A DNA stretch of 64,000 nt from Mycolicibacterium canariasense (GCF_002101555.1 NZ_LQOL01000047.1:1-64000); one strand, 5' to 3'. Shown: positions 32,779-43,362, numbered from the stretch's first letter. Numbers and translations are program-made. The notes: generated by a model not told the origin, from the letters alone.

Positions 32779-33975
32779 CTAGCTGGGGGAGACCCGGCCG
32801 GCCTGCTCGACCGACAGTTCGTGCGCCAGCAGTTCGGCGAATGTGAAGGTGCCGGTGGGGCGGTCGTTCTTGCCGAGCAGATAGAGGCGCTTCACCGCGG
32901 CCAACATTCCTTCGGCGATGGCGTCACGAGTTACGTTGGAGGCCAACAACTGTCGGTCGTGCGAGTTGGTGATGTAGCCCAAATCGACCTGGACAGTAGG
33001 CATTCTGGTCAGGCGCAGTAGATCCCATGTGCGGCCGTGGGTGCGGCAGTCACGTAATCCGGTGCGCGCCACCACTTCCCGTTGGATGAAGTCGGCAAGA
33101 TTGCGGCCGATGGTGGACACCGAGCCGTGGGAGTTGCCGAAGTGGAACGAGGCCACCCCGCTGGCGGCCGGGCTCACGTGGCTGCTGCAGCGCAGGCTGA
33201 TCATCAGATCGGCGCCGACGGTGTTGGCGGTGGCCGCCCGTTCGGCGTCCGACGGACTGCGTCCGACGGGGCGGGACAGGAAGGTGTCCATCCCGATGGC
33301 CGTCATCCGGCCTTCGAGGCGACTTGCCAAGTCCCACAAGATGTCCGCTTCGCTGATCGGACCGTCCGGGCCCTGCAGGATCAGCCCGTGGTCCGCACCA
33401 CCGCGCCCCGGATCGATGATGATGCGCTTGCCGGACAGCTGGGGCCCGGACCGGCGCACCAGTTCCTCCTCGCGGATCGCGTGGATCGAGCCACCGGTGA
33501 CCCGGGAGCCGAGAAAGTACAAGGAACGCAACGTTTCCGGACCGCAGATCCCGTCCGGGAACAGGCCGTACTCACGCTGGTAGGACATCAGGGCATTGTG
33601 GGTCTGCAGGCCGAAATGGCCGTCCACCAAACTGGTGTAGAAGCCGAGGTCCTGGAGCCGGGCCTGCAGGGTTGCCACGTCGTCGCCGTACATCGGTGCA
33701 CCGAACTGGTGGGCCAGGGTGCGGGCGCCCAGCTGGTAGGAGGCCTCCTTGAGGGCACGGAAGGTGGCCTCGCCGACCATGCCGTCGACCAGCAGACCGC
33801 GGTGCTGCTGGAAGGCCCGCACGGCGTGGTCCAGGTCGTCGTCGAACACGTCCAGGGCGATGTGCTTGCCGGTGGACGGATCCGCGTCGGGATTGTCCAT
33901 CAGTCCCAGCGCAGCCAGCGCCGCCCTGATCTCGGTGACCGCTGCGCCCCGGTCACCTCGACGCAGAATCGACAT
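32779..33975 (-). CDS. cwlM: CwlM, amidase-like regulator of peptidoglycan synthesis
   Basis: A 398-residue protein without a signal peptide. Two peptidoglycan-binding modules (about 1-75 and 90-165) precede an amidase_3 fold. The zinc ligands of active amidases are changed: DPGHGG is DPGRGG and the second His is Arg (SLRCSS). The catalytic Glu near the end is Asp (VQVDLGY). Known mycobacterial CwlM is a cytoplasmic PknB substrate that activates MurA, so a pseudoenzyme is expected. AAGG precedes the ATG at 33975. Confidence 0.95.
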   Translation of the reverse strand: MSILRRGDRGAAVTEIRAALAALGLMDNPDADPSTGKHIALDVFDDDLDHAVRAFQQHRGLLVDGMVGEATFRALKEASYQLGARTLAHQFGAPMYGDDVATLQARLQDLGFYTSLVDGHFGLQTHNALMSYQREYGLFPDGICGPETLRSLYFLGSRVTGGSIHAIREEELVRRSGPQLSGKRIIIDPGRGGADHGLILQGPDGPISEADILWDLASRLEGRMTAIGMDTFLSRPVGRSPSDAERAATANTVGADLMISLRCSSHVSPAASGVASFHFGNSHGSVSTIGRNLADFIQREVVARTGLRDCRTHGRTWDLLRLTRMPTVQVDLGYITNSHDRQLLASNVTRDAIAEGMLAAVKRLYLLGKNDRPTGTFTFAELLAHELSVEQAGRVSPS

Positions 33976-34102
33976 ACCTGGCCTTTCAGATGCGCTGCAG
34001 CCGGACACGCGCCGACGACTGCTGGACGGACTGACAGCATTGTCGCAGATACGCGCCAAAATCCGGAAAACCCCGGGGTGCAGAGTGACTGCGCGTTACC
34101 TG

Positions 34103-34435
34103 TTAGATGTGCTCGGCAAGCTCCCGGAGCAGGGCGGCCTTGCCCTTCGCCCCGACGATACGCTTCACCGGCTCGCCGTCCTTGAACAAGATCATCGTGG
34201 GAATCGACACCACCTGGAAATCGCGGGCGGTTTCCGGGTTCGCGTCCACGTCGAGTTTGGCCACCCGCAGATCGCCGGTCTTCTCCTTGGCGATCTCCTC
34301 GAGCACAGGGGCGACCATCTTGCACGGACCGCACCAAGTGGCCCAGAAGTCCACCAGCACCGGGGTGGAGCTGGACAGCACATCCTGGCCGAACGAGGCG
34401 TCGGTGACGGTGCTGGTCGCGGAATCTTCGCTCAT
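34103..34435 (-). CDS. trxA: Thioredoxin
   Basis: A 110-residue thioredoxin with active site WCGPC (Cys35 and Cys38) and the cis-Pro loop SIPTMILF. It reduces protein disulfides with electrons from TrxB, encoded 28 bases upstream. AGGAGG lies before the ATG at 34435. In M. tuberculosis the equivalent is called TrxC. It is probably the last gene of a sigM-anti-sigma-trxB-trxA series under redox or envelope-stress control. Confidence 0.96.
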   Translation of the reverse strand: MSEDSATSTVTDASFGQDVLSSSTPVLVDFWATWCGPCKMVAPVLEEIAKEKTGDLRVAKLDVDANPETARDFQVVSIPTMILFKDGEPVKRIVGAKGKAALLRELAEHI

Positions 34436-34463
34436 GTGATCCTCCTGATCGAGTTGGGAACGT

Positions 34464-35414
34464 CTAAACGGTTGCGGCAGCGTAATTCTCGGCCAACCAG
34501 CGCTCGGCGTCGATCGCGGCCGAACAGCCCGAACCGGCGGCGGTGATGGCCTGTCGGTAGGTGTGATCCACCAAATCGCCTGCGGCGAAGACACCTTCGA
34601 CCGATGTCGCGGTGGTGCGACCGATCACCTTGACGTAGCCCTCGTCGTCCAGGTCGACCTGACCGCGCACCAGCTCCGAGCGCGGGTCGTGCCCGATCGC
34701 GACGAACACACCGGTCACCGGGAGCTTGGACTCTTCGCCGGTCACCGTGTCCCGCAACCGGATTCCGGTGACCTTCGGGTCACCCTCGATCTCGGTGACC
34801 GCGGTGTTGGTGAGGAACGTGATCTTCTCGTTGGCCTGAGCGCGCTCCAGCATGATCTTGGAGGCGCGAAACTCGTCGCGGCGGTGGATCAGGATGACGC
34901 TGCGCGCGAACCTGGTCAGGAAGGTCGCTTCCTCCATCGCCGAGTCACCGCCGCCGATCACGGCGATGTCCTGGTCGCGGAAGAAGAACCCGTCGCAGGT
35001 GGCGCAGGTGCTCACGCCCAGACCGATGCGCTCCTGCTCACCGGGCACGCCCAGATGACGGGCCGCCGCGCCCATCGCGAGGATCACCGCGCGGGCCTGG
35101 TGCGTCTCGTCACCGACGGTCACCTTCTTGATCGGGCCGGACAGGTCGACCGCGTCGACGTCCTCCATGCGCAGGTCGGCGCCGAACCGCAGCGCCTGCT
35201 CGCGCATCTCGTCCATCAGGTTCGGGCCGGTGATGCCCTCCCGGAAACCGGGATAGTTCTCCACCTCGGTGGTGGTCATCAGCGCGCCACCGAACTGGAT
35301 GCCTTCGAACACCACTGGCTTCAGTTGTGCCCGGGCGGTGTACACCGCGGCCGTGTAACCGGCCGGTCCCGAGCCGATGATGATCACGTCGTGGATCTCG
35401 GATGAGCTTGACAT
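34464..35414 (-). CDS. trxB: Thioredoxin reductase
   Basis: A 316-residue flavoprotein with FAD motif [14 protein letters not shown], redox pair CATC (Cys137 and Cys140), NADPH motif [12 protein letters not shown] and C-terminal FAD motif [10 protein letters not shown]. It reduces thioredoxin using NADPH. The ATG at 35414 gives the family N-terminus, although AAAGG lies rather far upstream; a longer reading starting MTRQKG is possible. Confidence 0.95.
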   Translation of the reverse strand: MSSSSEIHDVIIIGSGPAGYTAAVYTARAQLKPVVFEGIQFGGALMTTTEVENYPGFREGITGPNLMDEMREQALRFGADLRMEDVDAVDLSGPIKKVTVGDETHQARAVILAMGAAARHLGVPGEQERIGLGVSTCATCDGFFFRDQDIAVIGGGDSAMEEATFLTRFARSVILIHRRDEFRASKIMLERAQANEKITFLTNTAVTEIEGDPKVTGIRLRDTVTGEESKLPVTGVFVAIGHDPRSELVRGQVDLDDEGYVKVIGRTTATSVEGVFAAGDLVDHTYRQAITAAGSGCSAAIDAERWLAENYAAATV

Positions 35415-35510
35415 CGTGGGTGCGAGGCCTTTCTGCCGTGTCAAACCGGCGTGAGTTCAAACATCAGGGTAGGCCCAGCTGTTCCCGGAGGCGCGCTCCG
35501 GTGGTACCTG

Positions 35511-36002
35511 TCAGGGCCGGCGCAGGGTGGTCTCGGCGAGGGCGGCACCGTGTGCGGCGTCGCAGTCGGTGCCCAACGTGACGGCCTGCACGTCGGCGGG
35601 ATGGTTCCCGGGGAACACCACCACCACCGCCGGGCGCCCGGCCACCGTGACGGGGGTGGCCCCGAGCACCGGCACCGCCGGATCCCGTCGCAGCCCGAGC
35701 ATGCAGGCGGCCCAGCGTTGCGGCTCGGCGAGCGCCCCGAGATCGGCGGGTCGGGACAGCAGCGCCAGGATGTCGGCCCGGGGCAGCGGCATCGGCCGGT
35801 GCGTGACGGTGATCTGCCGGGCCGTCGGCCCGGTGCTGCGGCCCGGTGCCGAGGTGTCGCTCAGTGCCACGGCACCCAGGCCCAGGGCGGCAAGCGCGGC
35901 AATCACGCCGCAGACCAGGGCGGTGCGCCGCCAGCGCAGTGGGCGGGCGGCATGGGCCGGAATGTCGGCCGGTTCAGCGTCGCCTGACAGAGCACCGTGC
36001 AC
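35511..36002 (-). CDS. rsmA: Anti-sigma-M factor (Rv3912/RsmA type)
   Basis: A 163-residue protein with one membrane helix (about 27-48, TALVCGVIAALAALGLGAVA). The short N-terminal cytoplasmic part would hold SigM; the outside domain has two Cys (about 100 and 147). Position directly after sigM (8 bases) and before trxB matches M. tuberculosis Rv3912, shown to restrain SigM. Sequence features alone are weak, so the call leans on gene order. It starts at a GTG at 36002. Confidence 0.8.
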   Translation of the reverse strand: MHGALSGDAEPADIPAHAARPLRWRRTALVCGVIAALAALGLGAVALSDTSAPGRSTGPTARQITVTHRPMPLPRADILALLSRPADLGALAEPQRWAACMLGLRRDPAVPVLGATPVTVAGRPAVVVVFPGNHPADVQAVTLGTDCDAAHGAALAETTLRRP

Positions 36003-36009
36003 CCGTCCA

Positions 36010-36576
36010 TCATGGCGTGGCCGGCGCGGTGCGCTCGGCCAGCACGTGCGCCAGTGTCGCGCGCGCCCTGGCGCGGCGGCTCTTGACGGTGCCCTCGGCG
36101 ATGCCCAGCATGCTGGCCGTCTCGGCCACCGAGAAGCCCTGCATGTCCACCGCGACGACGGCGGCGCGCTGCTCGACGGGCAGGCGCATCAGCGCACGCT
36201 CCACCACGATCGCGGTGTCGACCTGCGCCGTCTCGTCGTCCACCGGCCAGACGTCGTCCCCCAGCGGCGACGTGGGGCGAGCCTTGCGCCGGCGTAACCG
36301 GTCCAGGCAGGCGTTGAGCACGATGCGGTGCAGCCAGCTGCTGACCGACGAGCCGTGCCGGAAGGTGGCGGCGGCGCAATGCGCGGACAGCATCGCCTCC
36401 TGCAGCGCGTCACCGGCATCCTCGGGACTGCGGGTGGTGAAGCGGGCCAGTCGGTACAGCGGCCGCCGATAGCGGATGAACAGCTCCTCGAACGCGAAGC
36501 GGTCACCGGCGACGTGCGCGGCGAGCAGCTGCGCATCGGTGCGCTCCTGGCCGGAATTCCCCCCGAAATTCTCCAC
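36010..36576 (-). CDS. sigM: ECF RNA polymerase sigma factor SigM
   Basis: A 188-residue ECF sigma factor. Region 2 (about 20-85) includes FEELFIRYRRPLYRLARF and SWLHRIVLNACLDRLRRR; region 4 (about 125-180) includes LPVEQRAAVVAVDMQGFSVA and the recognition helix EGTVKSRRARAR. It starts at a GTG at 36576. A TAGGGT element six bases upstream on the minus strand suggests a leaderless transcript. SigM controls a small envelope regulon in mycobacteria. Confidence 0.95.
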   Translation of the reverse strand: MENFGGNSGQERTDAQLLAAHVAGDRFAFEELFIRYRRPLYRLARFTTRSPEDAGDALQEAMLSAHCAAATFRHGSSVSSWLHRIVLNACLDRLRRRKARPTSPLGDDVWPVDDETAQVDTAIVVERALMRLPVEQRAAVVAVDMQGFSVAETASMLGIAEGTVKSRRARARATLAHVLAERTAPATP

Positions 36577-36582
36577 AACCGA

Positions 36583-36588
36583 ACCCTA
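36583..36588 (-). promoter_or_regulatory. Likely -10 element of sigM
   Basis: TAGGGT (TANNNT) on the minus strand ends six bases before the GTG, so the transcript would start at or beside the start codon. No convincing SigM-type -35 is seen. Confidence 0.45.
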
Positions 36589-36683
36589 TGGAGGCGGCGG
36601 GCCCGCCTCGCACAGATCTTCTGGCACAGGTGTCAAAAGGGCGCTGACCTGCGCATGAGCCATGCACAGGCTGGGGATAACCG

Positions 36684-39600
36684 TCAGGACTGAGCCTTGA
36701 GGGTGATCTCGGAGATGTCGCTGCGGTTCTTGCCGTCGACCGTGCCCAACGTCGAGATCCATACCAACACGTACGACGTCGGGGACGCGTTCGGGATCGT
36801 GATGGTGTTGGACCCCTTCTTCAGCGGGGTGGCCGGGGCCAACACGGTGGTGTCTTCCAGCTTGGCCGGATTCGCCGACTGCGCGGACCGGATCTGCACG
36901 GCGGTGCCGGTGCTGGAGACGTCGACGGTCACCGATGCGAGGGTGGTGGGTTGAGGCAGCTGCAGCATCAGACCCACCCCGTTCTTGAAGTTCGGGAACG
37001 GGTTCGGATCCGAGTAGGTGTCGGTGGGCCACGCCGTGGCCGGGTTGCCGTCGATGGCCAGCCCGGCCAGGGTCGGTTCGTCGGCCTCGCCCTCGGGCGA
37101 GTAGACCGTTGCCCGTACCGGCTTCACCACGTCGCCCGCGGCCGAACTCGACGAGCTGGTGGGGGCGTTGAGTCCCAGTTCCTGCTTGTCCAGGGACCCG
37201 CCGACGTCGCCGAAGATCCGATTGAGCACCGAGGCGAGCACGACGAGGGCGATCACCACGATCACCCCGGCCGCGGACAGGCCGATGATCAGACCCTTCC
37301 GGCGGCGGGCCAGGGTGTCCGGGTCGCCGGCGGCCACGGCGCTGAACGGCCGCGCGGGGGCGGCCGCGTCGCCACCGTCGACCGGCGCGATGTAATCGGT
37401 GCGGTCGGCGACGGCGGTCGCCTGCTGCAGCAGGTTCAGCAGGGTGGGGGCGCTACGGATGCCGCCGCCTGCCTGCACGGCACGCGCCGCCGCGGCCGAG
37501 ATCTGGAACGGGATGTCGCGATCCACCGAGCGTGGTTCGACGGGCTGGCCGGCGCCGTCCACGTCGGCAGGGGCCAGGCCACTGTGCACCCCGGCTTCCG
37601 GCAGCGGCCAGCGGTTGATCAGCAGCGCGTACAGCGCCGCGCCGATCCCGCGGATGTCGTCCTCGGGGGTGGCGGACGGCAGGGTGGCGGGGAACGCCAG
37701 CGCCACGTCGCCCTCGATGCTGACCCGGACCCGGCTGGGATCGTCGATTGACAGCGCCACCCCGGACCGGTGCGCCGCCTCGGCCGCGGCCGCCAGCGAC
37801 TGGATGGCCCTGGCCCCGCCGATCGGCGACGGTGCGGTCTCGGCCACCTCGGCCAGCGAGCCGCCGCGGATCCACTCCGCGACCACCAGCCCGCCCGTCG
37901 CGGCGCGGGCGACGTCGAGGATCTGGGCGATGCCGGGCGAGTTGATCTTGCTGAGCTTGGAGGTCCGGCCGAGGATGTCCTGGACTTCGCTGTCGGGCAG
38001 TTGGCCGTCGGGATCGATGAAGGTCAGCGCGACCTGCCGGTCCAGCGCTGTGTCCAGGGCGTGCCAGAACTGCAGGTGCGGCGGCCCGCCGTGGAAGACC
38101 AGCAGTCGGTACCGGCCGCTGGCGATGGTGGCACCGGGGACCAGGTGGACATCTTCCTCGCCCGGCAGGCGGGACCCGGGCGCGGCGGTTTCGACGGCAG
38201 GCTCGCGGGGCGGATCGAATGGCAACTGCTCGCGGGTGGGGTCGCCGCCATAGTCCGCGGGTGGCCGCGCGGGGATGTCGGGCTGGAAGTCGCCGGCATC
38301 GGCTCGAGGAATCCGCGTGGTGGGACCGGCGCCGCTACCTGCCTCGGCAGGTCCGTCAGCGCTTGGCGGGAACCCGCTTCCGGGTTGGTCGGCCACCATG
38401 TGTCCTTTCCGCGTGCCCGTCCCGGCGGGGCGCTGAGATGTGTACGAATTCCTGTGGTCAGGGTAATTGACCCGCGCGACCGGCCGCTGGGAGATAACCC
38501 GCGGAGGTGGCGCGACGGGTGCGGCCGGCGTGCGGCCCAGTCGGCTCCGCACCACGCGCAGCGCGGCCTGGGCGTCGGGTACCCGGGCGGCCAGCAGTAC
38601 TCCGGCGATGATCGGCAGCATGATCACCCCGAGGATGAGCAGCCGCAGCAGCGAGCCGGCCGCGCCGGCGTGCTCGGTGAGTTTCTCGACGCCGAGCAAC
38701 TGGTCCACCACGTGCGCGACCAGGCCGGCGACCATCGACCCGGCGATGGTCACCAGGATGGTGCGGACGACGTCGACGCTGATCAGCCCGCCGGCCCGGG
38801 GCGGCAGCAGCGGCGCAAGGTTGGCCCGCAGCACCACGTGGCCGATGGTGGCCCCGGCCAGAAAACCCAACCCGTTGGCCAGTCCGAGGTAACCGGCGAC
38901 CAGCTCGGGGTCGGTCACCAGGTGCCCGACCAGCACCGAGGCCACGATCTTGACCGCGGTGATGACCAAGATCAGCACGATCGGGATCCACGGCTGCTCC
39001 CTGGCGTAGAACACCCGCAGCTGCAGCAGCACCAGCGCGTAGGGGATGAGGGTGAATGCGGACAGGGTGATCGCCATGCCGAGGTACCCGGCGTCGGTCG
39101 CGCCGAAATTGCCGTACGCGAACAGCGCCGAGCCGATCGCCGGTCCGGCGACGGTCATGAATGCCACGATCGGGATGAGCGTGATCATGGTCAGCCGGGT
39201 GGCCAGCGACAGATCGGCCAGGATTGCCGGGCCGTTCTCGGCGGCCGCGTTGCGCGACAGCCTCGGCATCACCACGGTCAGGACGGTGACGCCGATCATC
39301 CCGAACGGCAGCTGCAGCACCAGCCAGGTGTAGTTGTAGATCGCCGGGCCGGATGCGGCGGCCGCGCTGGCGATCTGGTTGCCGACGATCAAGCCGATCT
39401 GACTGATCAGCACGTAGAGCACCATCGCGGCGGCCATCGTGCCGAACTTCTTGAGCCGGTCGTCCACACCCCACAACGGCCGCAGACTGATCCGCTGGCG
39501 CCGGATCGCGATGAGCAACACCGCCGCCTGTGCGACGACACCCAGCGTGGTGCCGATGCCGAGGACGAGCAGCTTGGCGTTGCCCATCTGGACCGGGTCC

Positions 39601-40211
39601 AGCGACAGTTCACCGGGCACCAGCAGGTACAGCCCGAGGGTCGCGATGGCGACGACATTGTTGACGACGGGCGCCCAGGCCGGCGGACCGAACACGTTGC
39701 GGGTGTTCAGGATTGCCATGTACACCGAGGTCAGGCCATAGAAGATGACCTGCGGCAGCAGCAGATACGCGAACGCGGTGGTCAGCGGCCGGTTCACCTG
39801 CGGATCCCCGCCCAGCATCAGGTCGACCAGCAGCGGCGCGGCGGCCACCGAGACGATCGTGGCGATCAGCAGCAGGGTGGTGGCCAGGGTGACCAGCCTG
39901 CGCACGAAAGCCGTTCCGCCGTCGGCGTCGTCGCGTTCGGCACGGGCCAGCACCGGCACGAAGATGGCGGTGAACGTCGCCTCCAGGACCAGGGCAGCCA
40001 CCAGGTTGGGCAGCTGATTGGCCACGGTGAAGGAGCTCGACAGCGCCGCGCCGAGGATGGCGGCCAGCAGCACGATGCGGAAGAAGCCGGTGATCCGGCT
40101 GATCAGGGTGGCGAACGCCATGCCCCAGGACCGCGACACCACGGCCGAATCCGACAGTTCCTTGCGCGGGGCTGCAGCGAACCCGCGGGAGGCGCGTTGC
40201 GGTGTGTTCAT
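36684..40211 (-). CDS. murJ: MurJ lipid II flippase fused to pseudokinase and outer domain
   Basis: An 1175-residue protein. Residues about 25-545 are the 14-helix MurJ/MviN flippase. A Pro-rich linker leads to a kinase-like domain (about 680-900) where the VAIK lysine position reads VALTF and no HRD or DFG is seen, so it is a pseudokinase. Then come one membrane helix (about 945-970) and a C-terminal beta-sandwich, VKPVRATVYSPEGEADEPTL onward. The mycobacterial homologue is phosphorylated by PknB and binds FhaA. It overlaps the upstream gene by four bases. Confidence 0.94.
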   Translation of the reverse strand: MNTPQRASRGFAAAPRKELSDSAVVSRSWGMAFATLISRITGFFRIVLLAAILGAALSSSFTVANQLPNLVAALVLEATFTAIFVPVLARAERDDADGGTAFVRRLVTLATTLLLIATIVSVAAAPLLVDLMLGGDPQVNRPLTTAFAYLLLPQVIFYGLTSVYMAILNTRNVFGPPAWAPVVNNVVAIATLGLYLLVPGELSLDPVQMGNAKLLVLGIGTTLGVVAQAAVLLIAIRRQRISLRPLWGVDDRLKKFGTMAAAMVLYVLISQIGLIVGNQIASAAAASGPAIYNYTWLVLQLPFGMIGVTVLTVVMPRLSRNAAAENGPAILADLSLATRLTMITLIPIVAFMTVAGPAIGSALFAYGNFGATDAGYLGMAITLSAFTLIPYALVLLQLRVFYAREQPWIPIVLILVITAVKIVASVLVGHLVTDPELVAGYLGLANGLGFLAGATIGHVVLRANLAPLLPPRAGGLISVDVVRTILVTIAGSMVAGLVAHVVDQLLGVEKLTEHAGAAGSLLRLLILGVIMLPIIAGVLLAARVPDAQAALRVVRSRLGRTPAAPVAPPPRVISQRPVARVNYPDHRNSYTSQRPAGTGTRKGHMVADQPGSGFPPSADGPAEAGSGAGPTTRIPRADAGDFQPDIPARPPADYGGDPTREQLPFDPPREPAVETAAPGSRLPGEEDVHLVPGATIASGRYRLLVFHGGPPHLQFWHALDTALDRQVALTFIDPDGQLPDSEVQDILGRTSKLSKINSPGIAQILDVARAATGGLVVAEWIRGGSLAEVAETAPSPIGGARAIQSLAAAAEAAHRSGVALSIDDPSRVRVSIEGDVALAFPATLPSATPEDDIRGIGAALYALLINRWPLPEAGVHSGLAPADVDGAGQPVEPRSVDRDIPFQISAAAARAVQAGGGIRSAPTLLNLLQQATAVADRTDYIAPVDGGDAAAPARPFSAVAAGDPDTLARRRKGLIIGLSAAGVIVVIALVVLASVLNRIFGDVGGSLDKQELGLNAPTSSSSSAAGDVVKPVRATVYSPEGEADEPTLAGLAIDGNPATAWPTDTYSDPNPFPNFKNGVGLMLQLPQPTTLASVTVDVSSTGTAVQIRSAQSANPAKLEDTTVLAPATPLKKGSNTITIPNASPTSYVLVWISTLGTVDGKNRSDISEITLKAQS

Positions 40212-42592
40212 CGGCGATCGTCGTCGGGGGCGTGGGCCAGGGCGGTGTCCAGCGGATCGGGCCGGTGGGCCCGGGCCGGTCGGGTCGGTGGCACCAGATC
40301 GGCGCGGTCGGGCTGGCCGCGGAACCGGTGCCAGAGGCGCCGGCCGACCAGCAGCGCCAGGATCACCCCGCCGGTCAGGGTGATGAAGAACAGCACCTTG
40401 CCGTAGGCGTTGGAGTGCACCGACAACCGGACCTGCTCACCGAGTGGCATCCCGTCGACGGTGCTCAACCCGACGTCCACGGCGACGCGCTGGGTGAAGT
40501 GCACCTCGATCGGGACGCGCAGCGGCAGATAGCCGGGCGGCAGTTCGATCTCACCGGGATCGGTCACCGTCATGCCGGGCGGTGCGTCGATGTGCAGCCG
40601 CACCCTGATGGGCACCGGCAGGTCGTTGCGCAGGGCCAGCGGCAGCGGGCTGCGTTCGGTCGCCAGGGTGTAGGAACCGCCGGGGTTGACGATGGTCACC
40701 GCGTGGACGATGTCGGACACCGTTCGGGTGACCGTCGAAAGCCGTTGCTGTGCAAGCCCGTTACGTGCGTCGGGCGGTACCGTCTGGCTCAGTGCGCGCA
40801 GCATGTCCTCACGAAGCGGTGCGGTGTACGCCGCTCCGGTGAGCCCGGTCTGCTGATCGGTGGTCAGTGCCGAGGTGAGCTGCCACAGCCGCGCGGTGGT
40901 CGAGCCGACGCCGGCGATGACGTCGTCGTCGAACCGGGCGCGCGGGTTGGCGTCGATGGCCGGTGGCGGGCTGTCCACGGGCGGCGCCCCGGCCGAGGTC
41001 TCGGCGATCAGGGCGGGCAGCGGTCGCGGCACCGCCAACCCGGCGCGGATGGTGCTGGAGATCGCGCTGAACACCGCCTGGGCTTCGTCCGGCCGCAGAT
41101 TCCAGCCCAGCGGCGGCATGACGATCTGGGTGCGCGGCTCGATATCCGGGCGCAGGCCGCGCCACAACAGCGCACCCAGCGCATCCTGCAGGCGGGCCAC
41201 CGCGGAGTCGTGTTTGAGCGGGATCGTCAGCGACGAATCGACGTAGGTGGGCGTCTGCGGATCGGTACCGGCGCCGGCCAGCGCGGCGCCCAGCATGGGA
41301 TCGAACGGTGCGGTGACCACCTGCGGTGCGTCGCGGCGCGGCTGCAACGCCACCGTGTCGGCACCGTCACCGGTCAGCGGGGCGGCAGCGATCGCGACGG
41401 TCGGCCCCTGGGTGCCGAGGACCTGTGCCGCCCGCTGGGTCAGCGGGCCGTCACCGAGCAGGGTCGTGCCCCGTACCGATTTCACCCCGAGGATCTGGTC
41501 GACGATATCGGCGGCCGAGGCGATGGCCGCGCCGTTCAACGCGGCGTCGCCGACCCGGTCCAGGGCATCCAGATCGGCCTGGGCGTACACCGTCGAGGTC
41601 ACACATGTCCGCTGGGCCAGCGCCTTGAGCCGGTTGAGCCAGTCCACCGCCGCGTCCTTGCCGGTGCCGGGCCGGGTGGGTGCGCCCATACCGCCGTCGG
41701 GCGCGGTGCTGATCACATAGCCGGCGGTCATCGCGTTCACGGTGACCAGCAGGTCCGGGTCCACCGCCAGGCACAGCGCGGTGCGCACGGTGCCGTCCGG
41801 GTCGACCTCGGGACTGGTCGCGAAATCGGCCGCCGACAGCAGGGTGTCCAGGCGGCCGCCGGAGGCCAGCGAGGTGGCCAGGTCGTCGTCGACCAGTCGC
41901 ACCGGTGTGGTGCCGCCGGGGATGCCGGCGGCCAGCCGGGGCCGGTCGGCCAGCGGCCACAGCACGGTGGTGGCCACCGGATTGGTGGTGTCGGGTGCGA
42001 CGACGGCGCCGAGCGCGGCCTCGTTGGCCGCGCCGCTGCTCTCGGTCGGGTCGGCCGGCACGCCGAGTACCGGGAGCAGGAAGCGGGCGTCGTCGAGGCG
42101 GGCCGGCTCGCCGTAGTCGGGGGTGCCGTTGACGTTCACCAGCACCGGGTAGACGCCCGGCTTGTCGATGCGCAGGGACGGCAGCCGACCGGCCCGCACG
42201 GGGTAGCTCAGGGTGAACGGGACCCGCTGCCCGCGCTCCAATTCCGGTGCCACCGTGATGAAGTCGGCCACCGGTTCGTACTGGTCGAGGTTTCCGGAGA
42301 GATTGGTGCGCAACCCCGGTGCGGCCGTCACGGCCGCGGCGTGCTCGAGCCGGACGACGATATCGCGCACCGGCCGATCGCCGATATTGCTCACGGTGCC
42401 GGTGACGGTGACCACGGCATCGCTGGTGGTCGTGACGATGTCGGGAGTGACGTGGTCGATCTGCAACTGGAGGAACTGCGCCGAACCGGGTTCACCCGCG
42501 GCCGCGCGCGGCGAGATCGCGGGACTGGCGAACAGGATGAGCATCGCGGCGGCGGCGAGGAAGCGGAGAACAATCACCGCCCTCGAACTCAC
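40208..42592 (-). CDS. DUF6049 membrane-anchored protein (Rv3909 type)
   Basis: A 794-residue exported protein with an N-terminal signal ([20 protein letters not shown]), an Ig-like domain ([20 protein letters not shown]), a large outside region and one C-terminal membrane helix (about 736-758) with a short basic tail. The GTG at 42592 overlaps the Nudix stop (GTGA) and starts just before the signal; an ATG at 42607 is possible. It always sits between the Nudix gene and murJ, so a role in lipid II export or wall assembly is likely but unproven. Confidence 0.85.
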   Translation of the reverse strand: MSSRAVIVLRFLAAAAMLILFASPAISPRAAAGEPGSAQFLQLQIDHVTPDIVTTTSDAVVTVTGTVSNIGDRPVRDIVVRLEHAAAVTAAPGLRTNLSGNLDQYEPVADFITVAPELERGQRVPFTLSYPVRAGRLPSLRIDKPGVYPVLVNVNGTPDYGEPARLDDARFLLPVLGVPADPTESSGAANEAALGAVVAPDTTNPVATTVLWPLADRPRLAAGIPGGTTPVRLVDDDLATSLASGGRLDTLLSAADFATSPEVDPDGTVRTALCLAVDPDLLVTVNAMTAGYVISTAPDGGMGAPTRPGTGKDAAVDWLNRLKALAQRTCVTSTVYAQADLDALDRVGDAALNGAAIASAADIVDQILGVKSVRGTTLLGDGPLTQRAAQVLGTQGPTVAIAAAPLTGDGADTVALQPRRDAPQVVTAPFDPMLGAALAGAGTDPQTPTYVDSSLTIPLKHDSAVARLQDALGALLWRGLRPDIEPRTQIVMPPLGWNLRPDEAQAVFSAISSTIRAGLAVPRPLPALIAETSAGAPPVDSPPPAIDANPRARFDDDVIAGVGSTTARLWQLTSALTTDQQTGLTGAAYTAPLREDMLRALSQTVPPDARNGLAQQRLSTVTRTVSDIVHAVTIVNPGGSYTLATERSPLPLALRNDLPVPIRVRLHIDAPPGMTVTDPGEIELPPGYLPLRVPIEVHFTQRVAVDVGLSTVDGMPLGEQVRLSVHSNAYGKVLFFITLTGGVILALLVGRRLWHRFRGQPDRADLVPPTRPARAHRPDPLDTALAHAPDDDRR

Positions 42593-43362
42593 GGGCCGTT
42601 TCCGCATCCGTTCGCCCGCCGCCTCGTCGAGTCCTCCTGGCGCCGGTTCCTGGTGTGCGAATGGGTCTGGGGTCGCCGCCGCGGGGAGCTGTGCGGCAGC
42701 GGTGGCAGCGCCGCGGGCCCGTCGGTCTGCAGCTTGTCGATGAGTTCGCCGGCGACTTCGGCCAGCCGCCGCTCGTCGGCGTAGGCCAGCCGGGCCGGCA
42801 GGTCCTCCAGCGGAACCCACGCAACCTCGGTGACCTCCACGTCGTCATCGGAGAGTTCACCGCCCAGGAAACGCATCAGGTAATGGTGCACCGTCTTGTG
42901 TACTCGGCGCCCCTCGGTGACGAACCAGTAGTCGATGCTGCCCAGGGCGGCCAGCACGCTGCCCTGGATGCCGGTCTCCTCGGCGACCTCGCGGATGGCG
43001 GTCTGTTCGGCCGTCTCACCCATCTCGATATGGCCCTTGGGCAGCGACCAGAGCATCCGCCCGCGCCGGTCGATCCGCCCGATCAGCGCGGCGACCTGGC
43101 TCTCCTTCGGACCGTCGATACCGTCGATGACCAAACCGCCGGCCGAGGTCTCGTGCACGGTGCGTAACCGCTCCTGGGCGCGGCGCGGCGGATGTTGCTG
43201 GCGGTTCTGGCCGGGTTTGGCCGGACTGGGGGTCTTCTCGGCGGCCGGCTCGCCGGCGTTCGAGGCGGACTGCTCGGATACAGGTGTCGGTGGACCGGCA
43301 GCGCGGCGTCCGCGGCGACGCCCTCGGCGCCGTCGCGGTTTGGCTTGTTCGCCGTCCGACAC
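42589..43362 (-). CDS. mutT4: Nudix hydrolase (MutT4 type)
   Basis: A 257-residue protein. The first 80 residues are basic and low-complexity ([16 protein letters not shown]). The Nudix domain (about 85-215) has the complete box running from [12 protein letters not shown] to REVAEETGI, with the catalytic Glu cluster. It hydrolyses nucleoside diphosphate derivatives; the true substrate is unknown. The GTG at 43362 gives the known start [13 protein letters not shown]. It is divergent from pcnA. Confidence 0.92.
   Translation of the reverse strand: MSDGEQAKPRRRRGRRRGRRAAGPPTPVSEQSASNAGEPAAEKTPSPAKPGQNRQQHPPRRAQERLRTVHETSAGGLVIDGIDGPKESQVAALIGRIDRRGRMLWSLPKGHIEMGETAEQTAIREVAEETGIQGSVLAALGSIDYWFVTEGRRVHKTVHHYLMRFLGGELSDDDVEVTEVAWVPLEDLPARLAYADERRLAEVAGELIDKLQTDGPAALPPLPHSSPRRRPQTHSHTRNRRQEDSTRRRANGCGNGP

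Noticed and set aside
36660..36690. A DnaA box near GGGGATAACC between sigM and murJ
   Set aside because: TTATCCCCA differs from the box consensus and is isolated, so it is probably chance.
37770..40406. An 878-codon plus-strand open frame opposite murJ
   Set aside because: It mirrors murJ codons in a high-GC genome, has Arg/Gly/Gln/His-rich composition, no ribosome site and no family resemblance. Similar long frames opposite gyrA (15193-17412) and gyrB (17705-19897) are the same effect.
40202..42784. An 860-codon plus-strand open frame opposite the DUF6049 gene
   Set aside because: The minus-strand frame has a signal peptide, domain pattern and operon overlaps. The plus-strand product is low-complexity and unlike a protein.
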